From: a virus
Length of the DNA: 52,782 bases
IMG/VR virus record: IMGVR_UViG_3300025674_000059
Span: 1-52,782 of that record
Reading direction: 5' to 3' (one strand)
Shown here: positions 46,534 to 52,782 of the stretch, piece by piece
How positions within the stretch are numbered: position 1 is the stretch's first letter
Layout: each line of letters begins with the position of its first letter
Notes under the pieces: generated by a model
Told to the model about the DNA's origin: nothing
The model's database searches: none
The model's input: only the letters and a program-made list of their open reading frames with translations
Position numbers and translations under genes: made by a program

Positions 46534-46562
46534 TTTCATCATTTTCCTTAGAGGATTAAATC

Positions 46563-47102
46563 ATGGCTAATATTGACGCCCCTAACGGGTTCACCCCAGC
46601 CTACCACCTATATGGTGGTGTGATTCGTCCTCAGAAGTTGCGTATTGCAAGTGGTACTAACGCCTCCATTTTTAATGGCGACGTAGTTAACCTTTCTTCT
46701 GGGTATGTAATCCAAGGCACCGCCACAGGAACTCCTTGCGGAGTATTTGCTGGCGTTTATTACACGGCAACCGACGGTACACCAACATTCGCAAACAGCT
46801 GGACAGCAAACGTAACTACGTTAGGCGGTGCAGATGTTGAAGCGTATGTCTATACCGATCCAGCGATCGTGTATGAGGCACAATTTACTGCAGGTACTCC
46901 TGCTGTAAGTTTCATCGGTAATAAATACACTATTACTACTACTGCTGGCAGCACCAACAATGGACGATCCAAAGAAGGTGTAACAGCGACAACCAGCAGC
47001 GGCATCGCGTTGTTAAACAGGTTCGTAGATTCTCCGAGCAACACCATTGGTGCTAACGCTCGTGGATACTTTACGTTCCCAACTAACGTATTTGCGGTAT
47101 AG
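46563..47102 (+). CDS. Capsid decoration-like protein
   Basis: A 179-residue, beta-rich protein. It starts MANIDAPNGFTPAYHLYGG, a recurring opening of small head proteins, and contains PCGVFAGVYYTATDGTP. Gly, Thr and Ala dominate. Its position immediately upstream of the major capsid gene suggests a decoration or accessory capsid protein. AGAGGATTAAATC precedes the ATG. Confidence 0.65.
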   Translation: MANIDAPNGFTPAYHLYGGVIRPQKLRIASGTNASIFNGDVVNLSSGYVIQGTATGTPCGVFAGVYYTATDGTPTFANSWTANVTTLGGADVEAYVYTDPAIVYEAQFTAGTPAVSFIGNKYTITTTAGSTNNGRSKEGVTATTSSGIALLNRFVDSPSNTIGANARGYFTFPTNVFAV

Positions 47103-47113
47103 GAGAGTAACTA

Positions 47114-48025
47114 ATGGCTATTTCAAGAGCGCAACTCGTAAAAGAGCTTGTTCCTGGCCTTCACGCTCTCTTCGGTTTAGAGTATGAACGCTATGCACCT
47201 GAGCATGAAGAAATCTTCGATACGGAGACTTCTGAACGAGCTTTCGAAGAGGAAGTAATGCTTAGTGGTTTTGGTGAGGCACCTGTGAAATTTGAAGGTT
47301 CTGCAGTATCTTACGATACCGCACAAGAATCTTTCACTGCTCGCTACACTCACGAAACTGTCGCTTTGGCGTTTTCTTTGACTGAAGAAGCAATTGAAGA
47401 TAATCTGTACGACACCCTGTCTTCTCGTTATACACGAGCACTAGCTCGTTCTATGATGCAGACGAAGCAAATTAAAGCTGCGAACGTATTGAACAATGCG
47501 TTTAACAGTTCATTTGTTGGTGGAGACGGTAAAGAGCTTTGTGCAACTGATCACCCCACCGTGGGCAATCAAGACCAACGCAACGAACTGTCAACTGCTG
47601 CAGACTTAAACGAAACTTCGTTAGAGCAATCGTTGATTGATATCGCAGCTTTCGAAGATGAGCGTGGTCTAAAGATCAATGCTCAGGCTCGTAAGTTGAT
47701 TATCCCATCTGCTCTGCAATTCGTTGCAGATCGTCTACTGGAAACTCCAGGACGAGTAGGTACTGCGGATAACGATATTAACGCGATCCGTAATATGGGT
47801 ATGGTTCCTGAAGGATATACGGTTAATCATTATCTAACAGATACTGATGCCTTCTTCCTGAAGACCGACGTACCTAATGGTCTGAAGCACTTTGTGCGAT
47901 CTCCTGTCTCTACGAATATGGAAGGTGACTTTGAAACCGGAAATGTTCGTTATAAGGCCAGAGAACGCTACAGCTTTGGCTTTAGTGACTGGCGTGGTAT
48001 TTTCGGCTCTCCTGGAGCTGCGTAA
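47114..48025 (+). CDS. Major capsid protein
   Basis: A 303-residue protein with landmarks of the Mu gpT-like HK97-fold coat family: an N-terminal helix (ELVPGLHALFGLEYERY), FEEEVMLSGFGEAPVKFEG, THETVALAFSLTEEAIEDNLYD and a C-terminal KARERYSFGFSDWRGIFGS. AGGAGAGTAACT precedes the ATG, and a strong terminator follows after 11 bases, as is usual for a highly expressed coat gene. Scaffold and decoration-like genes are directly upstream. Confidence 0.88.
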   Translation: MAISRAQLVKELVPGLHALFGLEYERYAPEHEEIFDTETSERAFEEEVMLSGFGEAPVKFEGSAVSYDTAQESFTARYTHETVALAFSLTEEAIEDNLYDTLSSRYTRALARSMMQTKQIKAANVLNNAFNSSFVGGDGKELCATDHPTVGNQDQRNELSTAADLNETSLEQSLIDIAAFEDERGLKINAQARKLIIPSALQFVADRLLETPGRVGTADNDINAIRNMGMVPEGYTVNHYLTDTDAFFLKTDVPNGLKHFVRSPVSTNMEGDFETGNVRYKARERYSFGFSDWRGIFGSPGAA

Positions 48026-48036
48026 TATCGCAAAAG

Positions 48037-48066
48037 AAAGGGGCACTAGTTGCCCCTTTTCTTTTT
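48037..48066 (+). terminator. Rho-independent terminator after the capsid gene
   Basis: AAAGGGGCA (48037-48045), loop CTAGT, TGCCCCTTT (48051-48059), then TCTTTTTC. It would cut capsid transcripts apart from tail genes. Confidence 0.88.
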
Positions 48067-48098
48067 CTCGTGTATAAACCCACTATCTGAGAAAAACA

Positions 48099-48142
48099 GC
48101 CTTAGCGACCGACTCAGACGGACGTTACGAAGACTCTAAGGC
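48099..48142 (+). promoter_or_regulatory. Inverted repeat in the leader of 48169
   Basis: GCCTTAG (48099-48105) and CTAAGGC (48136-48142) are perfect arms 30 bases apart. Upstream, GTGTATAAACC (TATAAA 48073-48078) could be a -10 box. CGTAAGAGGTAATTACA follows before the ATG at 48169. Confidence 0.5.
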
Positions 48143-48168
48143 GAATCCTTTCGTAAGAGGTAATTACA

Positions 48169-48678
48169 ATGGCACAGACCACTTTTGCTGGCCCGATCAA
48201 ATCTTTGGCGGGTTTTATAAATGCAGGTGTTAACACTACTGTTAGCCTAACTGCAGACACTTCGCTAACTGTTGCAGCTCACGCAGGTAAAATCCTGCTA
48301 TGTAACGATGCGGATGGAAAGTTTACGCTTCCTTCGATTGTTACTACTGCCCCAACTGATCCTACTTCCCCTGATCAAGCTAATAATGTAGGCGCGTCTT
48401 TCTTTTTCTATATTGAAACTGCAGCCACAGATTTGGACATTTTGACGGACGGCACTGATAAGTTTAAAGGCGCTGCCGTGGTCGCTGTTGATGACAGCAC
48501 TAAAAAGGCATTTATTCCAGGAGCATCAAACGATGTGATGACTCTGAATGGTTCAACTAAAGGTGGTTTGGTCGGCAGTGTTGTTCAAGTAACGGCGATT
48601 GATGCTGCGACCTATCTTGTACACAATACTTTATTGCTTGGCTCCGGAACGATTGTTACGCCTTTTGCTGACGCATAA
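48169..48678 (+). CDS. Head-fibre or decoration-like protein
   Basis: A 169-residue, beta-rich, Thr/Ala/Gly-rich protein with repeated strands (TVSLTADTSLTVAAHAGKILL). It looks like a trimeric fibre or decoration module. Its own leader and the flanking terminator/hairpin pair suggest independent, strong expression, as for abundant virion proteins. No name can be assigned. Confidence 0.6.
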   Translation: MAQTTFAGPIKSLAGFINAGVNTTVSLTADTSLTVAAHAGKILLCNDADGKFTLPSIVTTAPTDPTSPDQANNVGASFFFYIETAATDLDILTDGTDKFKGAAVVAVDDSTKKAFIPGASNDVMTLNGSTKGGLVGSVVQVTAIDAATYLVHNTLLLGSGTIVTPFADA

Positions 48679-48697
48679 GAGTTATAACGATTAAATT

Positions 48698-48717
48698 AGG
48701 GGAAGGGTTCTTCCCCT
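48698..48717 (+). terminator. Hairpin, weak terminator
   Basis: AGGGGAA (48698-48704), loop GGGTTC, TTCCCCT (48711-48717). Only a two-T tail, so termination would be partial. GGGAGATAAG follows as the ribosome site of the next gene. Confidence 0.55.
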
Positions 48718-48732
48718 TATGGGAGATAAGAT

Positions 48733-49140
48733 ATGGCTGATGCAGTTAGTACAACTGTTTTAAGTGACGGTACTCACAGAGCTGTTATACAGATAACCAA
48801 CCTTAGTGACGGCACTGGTGAAGCAGCAGTTACAAAAGTAGACGTTAGTAGTTTGGCTCCGAGAGCAGACGGCACTGCATGTTCAAGCGTTCGAATTGAA
48901 AAAGTAGCTCATTCCATAACGGGTTTTACTCAGGTACAACTTTTGTGGAATGCTACTGCCGACACAATCGCACTGGCTTTAGCAGAAGCAAGTAATGGTC
49001 ATATGGACTTTAGTGAGTTCGGGGGACTATACAATACAGCAGGTTCTGGTAAAAACGGTGATATTAACCTAACCACGTTAGGTGCCGCGTCAAACGATAC
49101 TTATGTCATTATTCTCGATCTGATAAAGAACTACGGCTAA
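48733..49140 (+). CDS. Small structural protein
   Basis: A 135-residue, beta-rich protein with a repeated strand pattern (HRAVIQITNLSDGTGEAAVTKV) and GFTQVQLLWNATADTIAL. I associate this layout with small virion proteins next to coat genes in marine phages, without a defined role. One-base overlap with the next start. Confidence 0.55.
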   Translation: MADAVSTTVLSDGTHRAVIQITNLSDGTGEAAVTKVDVSSLAPRADGTACSSVRIEKVAHSITGFTQVQLLWNATADTIALALAEASNGHMDFSEFGGLYNTAGSGKNGDINLTTLGAASNDTYVIILDLIKNYG

Positions 49141-49808
49141 TGGCGACCTCTGGAACTAGGACGTTTACTTTAACTGCTGCTGATGCTATTGAAGAAGCAT
49201 ATGAACTAGCAGGTCTTGAATACCGTACCGGATATGATGGAGTAACGGCTAGACGGTCTATGAACATTATGTTTGCAGACTGGTCTAACCGAGGCATTCA
49301 GATTTGGGAAGTAGAGCAGGTGTCTCTTGATTTAGTTCAAGGGACAACCACCTACGACCTAAATCAGTACGATATTGATGTACTAGACGCAGTAATCCGA
49401 AGAACTACTAATGGTATACAAACAGATTTTCAAATAGACCGTATAAATCGCGGAGATTATCTAGATATACCAAATAAAGAGACTCAAGCGAGAGTTACTC
49501 AATATTATGTTGAGAGAACGATAACTCCCAAACTATATGTTTGGCCTGCTCCTGAAAACTCTACGGATAAGTTTGTTTCTTATCGTTGGAAACGTATTCA
49601 AGATATTTCTGCTTCTGTAGACGATGTTGATTTACCTAGTCGTTTTCTTCCGTGTTTAACTACAGGATTAGCTTTCAACCTAGCATTGAAAAAGAACCCT
49701 GAAAAAGCAGGGTTGTTGCAGCCCTTGTACGAACAAAATTTAGTTAACGCAATTAAGTACGATGACGATAGTTCATTACGATTGGTTCCTAGACGGACAT
49801 ATCTCTAA
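49140..49808 (+). CDS. Head-tail adaptor / tail-tube-A-like protein
   Basis: A 222-residue protein. An N-terminal helix (TAADAIEEAYELAGL) is followed by ARRSMNIMFADWSNRGIQIWEVEQ, a signature of the adaptor proteins that ring the portal in podoviruses. Then come a beta part with TTYDLNQYDIDVLDAV and a helical end. Compared with T7 gp11 and P22 gp4-type adaptors in order and length. The stop overlaps the next start by one base. Confidence 0.7.
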   Translation: MATSGTRTFTLTAADAIEEAYELAGLEYRTGYDGVTARRSMNIMFADWSNRGIQIWEVEQVSLDLVQGTTTYDLNQYDIDVLDAVIRRTTNGIQTDFQIDRINRGDYLDIPNKETQARVTQYYVERTITPKLYVWPAPENSTDKFVSYRWKRIQDISASVDDVDLPSRFLPCLTTGLAFNLALKKNPEKAGLLQPLYEQNLVNAIKYDDDSSLRLVPRRTYL

Positions 49809-50176
49809 TGGCTTTTGCGGTAGGTAAGTATTCACACGCTGTCTGTGATCGCTGTGGTTTTAGGTATAAGTATCTTGAGCTGCGTATGGAATGGACAGGG
49901 TTTAAGGTTTGTTCAGAGTGTTATGAACCTAAACACCCTCAGTTAGATCCGCCCCACCATTTAACTGACCCTCAAGCCTTGAGACAAGCAAGACCTGAAG
50001 TACCGTTACCGCAATCTGAATTAGGACGAGTTTTTACAACGGGGCCGAGTAATACTACAGTCAGCGGAGTAAATGTTGGAGGGCAGCCTTTAGCGATAGT
50101 TGACCCAATAGGTACTAAGTTTGAAGGTGTTTTTGCAACCGGCAGTATTGGGCAAGTTGAGGTAGAAACTACATGA
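49808..50176 (+). CDS. Zinc-ribbon virion protein with an ATGSIG end
   Basis: A 122-residue protein. A zinc ribbon at residues 13-38 (CDRCG ... CSECYE, two CxxC pairs) is followed by PKHPQLDPPHHL and a flexible linker. It ends GVFATGSIGQVEVETT, the motif shared with 3091-3420 and the repeats at 51546-52379. I recall similar ribbon-plus-tail proteins in the tail operons of marine phages. Coupled on both sides by one- and four-base overlaps. Confidence 0.65.
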   Translation: MAFAVGKYSHAVCDRCGFRYKYLELRMEWTGFKVCSECYEPKHPQLDPPHHLTDPQALRQARPEVPLPQSELGRVFTTGPSNTTVSGVNVGGQPLAIVDPIGTKFEGVFATGSIGQVEVETT

Positions 50177-50808
50177 GTTTTACGTTAGCGACTTTAAAAT
50201 CTACCGTACAGGATTACTGTGAAACTGCAGAAACAACTTTCGTTTCTGATTTAGATACGTTTATTAAAGAAGCTGAGGAGCGGATCTTAAAAGCCGTAGA
50301 ACTCCCAGTCTTTAGAAAAAACGTAACAGGTTCTGCTTCCGCCAGTAATACATATTTAAGTACGCCGACGGACTTTTTAGCACCCTACAGTTTGGCTGTA
50401 ATTTCCAGCAGCGTGTATAGCTATTTATTATATAAGCACGTTTCTTTTATTAGAGATTACACTCCTAATCCCGCGACAACAGGGGTTCCTAAGTATTACG
50501 CTTTATTTGACGATAATACTTTTATGTTAGCGCCTACTCCAGATCAAGGGTATTCGTTTGAACTACACTATAAATATCGGCCTGCGTCGTTAACTACGAC
50601 TTCAGGCTCAGAAACGACATGGCTTTCTGACAATGCTCCCGATGCGATGTTATACGGTACTTTAGTTGAAGCAGCTACGTTCTTAAAAGTTCCTGAAGAA
50701 GTTGCGCAATATGAACAACGCTTTGTTCAAGCAGTAAATGGTCTTAAAAACTTAGGCCAAGGCTATGGCTCCCGAGACGAATATCGGTACGATATTTCTA
50801 AAGGATAA
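50173..50808 (+). CDS. Adaptor or tail-tube-type protein
   Basis: A 211-residue protein with TLKSTVQDYCETAETTF and FIKEAEERILKAVELPVFRK at the N-terminus, a beta middle (STPTDFLAPYSLAV, FELHYKYRPASL) and a helical end (EEVAQYEQRFVQAVNGLK). This is the fold plan of T7 gp11-like tail tube A proteins and related adaptors. Together with 49140-49808 it suggests two stacked rings below the portal. ATGA overlap with the gene before. Confidence 0.7.
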   Translation: MSFTLATLKSTVQDYCETAETTFVSDLDTFIKEAEERILKAVELPVFRKNVTGSASASNTYLSTPTDFLAPYSLAVISSSVYSYLLYKHVSFIRDYTPNPATTGVPKYYALFDDNTFMLAPTPDQGYSFELHYKYRPASLTTTSGSETTWLSDNAPDAMLYGTLVEAATFLKVPEEVAQYEQRFVQAVNGLKNLGQGYGSRDEYRYDISKG

Positions 50809-50813
50809 ATAAA

Positions 50814-51104
50814 ATGTTGATTGAAGCTCCGCAGATGGAGATAGGCGAAGTATTTGTAACAACGACTATAAATAAAGGACATGATCCTGAGTTTTGGGCA
50901 GAGGCTGCATCAAATAGAATTGTAAGTGTTGGAGGCAATTGCCATCCTTTGATAGCGCAACAGGCAGAAGCATTCAAAGAAGCGGTTAGGGCTACGGCTC
51001 TACATTACATAAAAGAAGCGATTAAGAGCGACAGAACGACGCTGATTGCCGAACTGGAACGTCAAGGCCATAAAGACATGGCAGACATAATTAGGAGTCT
51101 ATAA
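50814..51104 (+). CDS. Small helical tail-operon protein
   Basis: A 96-residue protein. A short beta start (IGEVFVTTTINKGHDPEFWAE) is followed by a long amphipathic helix region (LIAQQAEAFKEAVRATALHYI). Similar short proteins sit between adaptor and tail-fibre genes in marine phages; the function is not known. One-base overlap with the next gene. Confidence 0.6.
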   Translation: MLIEAPQMEIGEVFVTTTINKGHDPEFWAEAASNRIVSVGGNCHPLIAQQAEAFKEAVRATALHYIKEAIKSDRTTLIAELERQGHKDMADIIRSL

Positions 51105-51535
51105 TGGCTATTACGACTGCAATGTGTACGTCTTTCAAAAAAGAGCTTATGGAGGCTGTACACAACTTTAAAAACTCGGGCGGTAGTACGTTCAATTTAG
51201 CGTTGTACACAAGCTCTGCGACATTAGACGCAAGCACCACAGCTTATACCGCAACCAACGAAGTGTCCGGTACTGGCTATACGGCTAAAGGCGCTGCGCT
51301 AACTCGTGTAGACCCAACGACATCGGGAACTACTGCGTTTACAGACTTTGATGATTTGACGTTTAGCTCTAGCAGTATTACCGCAAGAGGCGCACTGATA
51401 TTTAATGATAGTGCTTCTGGCGATCCGTCTGTTTGTGCATTAGATTTTGGCGGAGATAAAACATCTAGCTCAGGGGATTTTACTATTCAGTTCCCGACAG
51501 CGGATGCGTCTAACGCGATCATACGAATCGCATAG
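51104..51535 (+). CDS. Tail or fibre-type structural protein
   Basis: A 143-residue protein. It starts with a helix (CTSFKKELMEAVHNF) followed by beta-rich, Thr/Ser/Gly-rich sequence with GTGYTAKGAALTRV and ARGALIFNDSASGDPSVCALDFGG. This layout is a recurring phage structural protein, placed before repeat-rich tail proteins. No enzyme function. Confidence 0.6.
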   Translation: MAITTAMCTSFKKELMEAVHNFKNSGGSTFNLALYTSSATLDASTTAYTATNEVSGTGYTAKGAALTRVDPTTSGTTAFTDFDDLTFSSSSITARGALIFNDSASGDPSVCALDFGGDKTSSSGDFTIQFPTADASNAIIRIA

Positions 51536-51545
51536 CGAGTAATAT

Positions 51546-52379
51546 GTGGCAGATCTTAATGGGTGGGGCAGAGGCACTTGGGGCGAAGGCCCGTGGGGTC
51601 AAGCAACTCCTGTTGAGGTTACAGGTGTTGCAGCTGCTGGGGCGGTCGGTTCCGTTACAGTTTCTGCGGATGCGAATGTTTCTGTTACAGGTGTTGCAGC
51701 AACGGGGTCGATTGGCTCCGTTACGATTGTTGAAGGAACGGGCGTTACCGTTTCTGTTACGGGAGTGGCAGGAACGGGAGCTATCGGAACGGTTACTGTA
51801 TCGTCAGATGCGAATGTTAGTGTTACTGGCATTTCTGGCACTGGAGCGGTTGGTACAGTTACGGTCAGCGCAGATGCGAATGTTTCAGTCACTGGAGTCG
51901 CAGGTACTTCAGCTGTTGGAACGGCTACAGTCAGCGCAGATGCGAATGTTTCAGTCACTGGGATTGCAGGTACAGGGTCAGTTGGAACCGTTACTGCGAC
52001 AGGAGATGCGGTATTTGCTGTTACAGGTGTGGCAGGTACTTCAGCAGTCGGCACAGTCACTATTGGGTTGGGCCAAACGATTGTTCCAACGGGTGTCGAA
52101 GGCACTGGAGCGGTTGGTAATGTAGTTGTTGTTGGTGGCGCTGTTGTTAGTGTTACGGGAGTATCTGCGACAGCGGAGATAGGGTATTTTAATGTTTGGG
52201 GGTTAGTAAATGACGCTCAAACGCCAAATTGGAATAATATAACGGATAGTCAGACTCCTGGGTGGACTGATGTTTCAGACAGTCAAACCCCTAATTGGAA
52301 TAATATAACGGATAGTCAGACTCCTGGGTGGGCTGATGTTTCAGACAGTCAAACCCCTAATTGGGATGAGGTAGCTTAA
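51546..52379 (+). CDS. Repeat-rich tail or fibre protein
   Basis: The start is GTG 51546 (a frame from ATG 51544 is a shadow); 277 residues. N-terminus with NGWGRGTWGEGPWGQ, then about nine units of 22-24 residues of the type VTGVAGTGAIGTVTVSSDA, a regular beta repeat. The C-terminus has five 11-residue units, D-S-Q-T-P-N/G-W-x-x-V/I-x. The unit motif also appears at the ends of 3091-3420 and 49808-50176. Long regular beta repeats suggest a fibre shaft or an adhesive surface. Unit number could vary between strains by slippage. Confidence 0.7.
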   Translation: MADLNGWGRGTWGEGPWGQATPVEVTGVAAAGAVGSVTVSADANVSVTGVAATGSIGSVTIVEGTGVTVSVTGVAGTGAIGTVTVSSDANVSVTGISGTGAVGTVTVSADANVSVTGVAGTSAVGTATVSADANVSVTGIAGTGSVGTVTATGDAVFAVTGVAGTSAVGTVTIGLGQTIVPTGVEGTGAVGNVVVVGGAVVSVTGVSATAEIGYFNVWGLVNDAQTPNWNNITDSQTPGWTDVSDSQTPNWNNITDSQTPGWADVSDSQTPNWDEVA

Positions 52380-52381
52380 AA

Positions 52382-52782
52382 ATGGCAACTTACGTTAATG
52401 ATCTACGCCTAAAAGAAATATCTACCGGCGATGAGTCAGGTACTTGGGGAACCAGTACGAACACTAATCTTGAGTTGATTGGTGAAGCTCTTGGATACGC
52501 GACTGAACAGTCTTTTAGCTCAGACGCCGATGCTACGACTACAGTAGCTGACGGTGTTTCTGATCCCGCTCGAGCAATGTATTTCAAGGTCACATCCGCA
52601 GTCAGTCTGACGGCTACTAGAACTCTTACCATTGCGCCAAACACCGTTTCTCGTGTCATGTTCATCGAGAATGCGACCAGCGGCTCTCAGTCTATCGCTA
52701 TCAGCCAAGGCTCTGGCGCGAATGTGACGATTGCGACGGGCAAAACTGCGATTGTTTATTTAGACGGCGCAGGATCTGGTGC
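52382..52782 (+). CDS. Tail-fibre protein, N-terminal part (runs off the edge)
   Basis: ATG 52382 follows the previous stop by two bases; 133 codons are visible and the frame is open to the edge. It begins MATYVNDLRLKEISTGDESG, then TWGTSTNTNLELIGEALGY, SDPARAMYFKVTSAVSL and NTVSRVMFIENATSGSQSI. I know this start as that of a widespread marine-phage tail-fibre-type protein. Beta-rich. The rest lies outside the window; the partial frame at the left edge might be its end or that of a neighbour if the genome is circular. Confidence 0.75.
   Translation, partial: MATYVNDLRLKEISTGDESGTWGTSTNTNLELIGEALGYATEQSFSSDADATTTVADGVSDPARAMYFKVTSAVSLTATRTLTIAPNTVSRVMFIENATSGSQSIAISQGSGANVTIATGKTAIVYLDGAGSG

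Noticed and set aside
51599-52105. Minus-strand Pro/Thr/Val-rich frame over the same repeats
   Set aside because: Reverse reading of the repeat array; no independent support.
51544-52125. 193-codon Leu/Gln/Arg-rich frame overlapping the repeat protein
   Set aside because: It is the +1 shadow of the repeat units; the GTG frame gives a regular beta repeat and fits homologous motifs elsewhere.
1-52782. CRISPR array, integrase or insertion sequence
   Set aside because: No regularly spaced repeat-spacer array, recombinase signature or transposase with terminal inverted repeats was seen; the 34-bp repeats occur only twice.

Overview
The window is phage DNA: a near-complete genome, or one cut at an arbitrary point, of a tailed dsDNA virus (Caudoviricetes). 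It encodes a P22-type portal, large and small terminase, scaffold, HK97-fold capsid, short-tail adaptor-like proteins, very large putative ejection proteins, a holin/lysozyme pair and its own replication machinery. No integrase, tail tape measure or contractile tail gene was seen, so a short-tailed (podovirus-like) virion is most likely. Many small proteins resemble families I know from uncultured marine phages; host and taxon cannot be fixed from sequence alone.

Layout: (1) 1-1211: end of a tail-type gene, an EF-hand membrane protein, holin and GH24 lysozyme. (2) 1211-14249: a large stabilisation/needle-like protein, then a run of big Gly/Ala-rich and coiled-coil proteins that look like internal virion (ejection) proteins. 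(3) 14241-15686, minus strand: an SF2/SNF2-type helicase, facing away from an AT-rich divergent regulatory gap. (4) 15988-27496: early replication block with an archaeo-eukaryotic (TOTE-like) primase, UvrD-like helicase, pyrimidine-dimer-glycosylase-like protein, and a probable DNA-base-modification cluster (methyltransferase, aGPT-pyrophosphorylase/5-hmdU-kinase helical-domain protein, thymidylate-synthase-like enzyme, Nmad1 protein). These are followed by family A DNA polymerase, a sigma-region-4-like HTH protein and a VRR-NUC nuclease. (5) 27595-34741: a DUF932 protein and a chain of small accessory genes, split into units by a repeated promoter-like element and leader hairpins, ending at a strong terminator. 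(6) 34785-36606: a second AT-rich gap, the small terminase gene, a dense GATC/CCCACC repeat field and one inverted gene. (7) 36607-52782: late genes: basic and GG-motif proteins, large terminase, portal, GroES-like co-chaperonin, scaffold, capsid, adaptors and tail/fibre genes running off the right edge.

Most striking: (a) an element, GTGCTTTACTTTC followed by a TA-rich box at a fixed 22-nt distance, seen five more times exactly or nearly so beyond the clearest copy, plus an inverted copy and a variant, each usually followed by a different leader hairpin and AGAAAGGAG; (b) the base-modification cluster; (c) a short M-A-D/N-G-G-x-V/I motif scattered through six or more unrelated virion proteins; (d) a GATC-saturated repeat field after the small terminase; (e) TAATAGA repeats and a shared AT-rich block in the two gaps that bracket the early region; (f) a small gene bounded by 34-bp perfect direct repeats.
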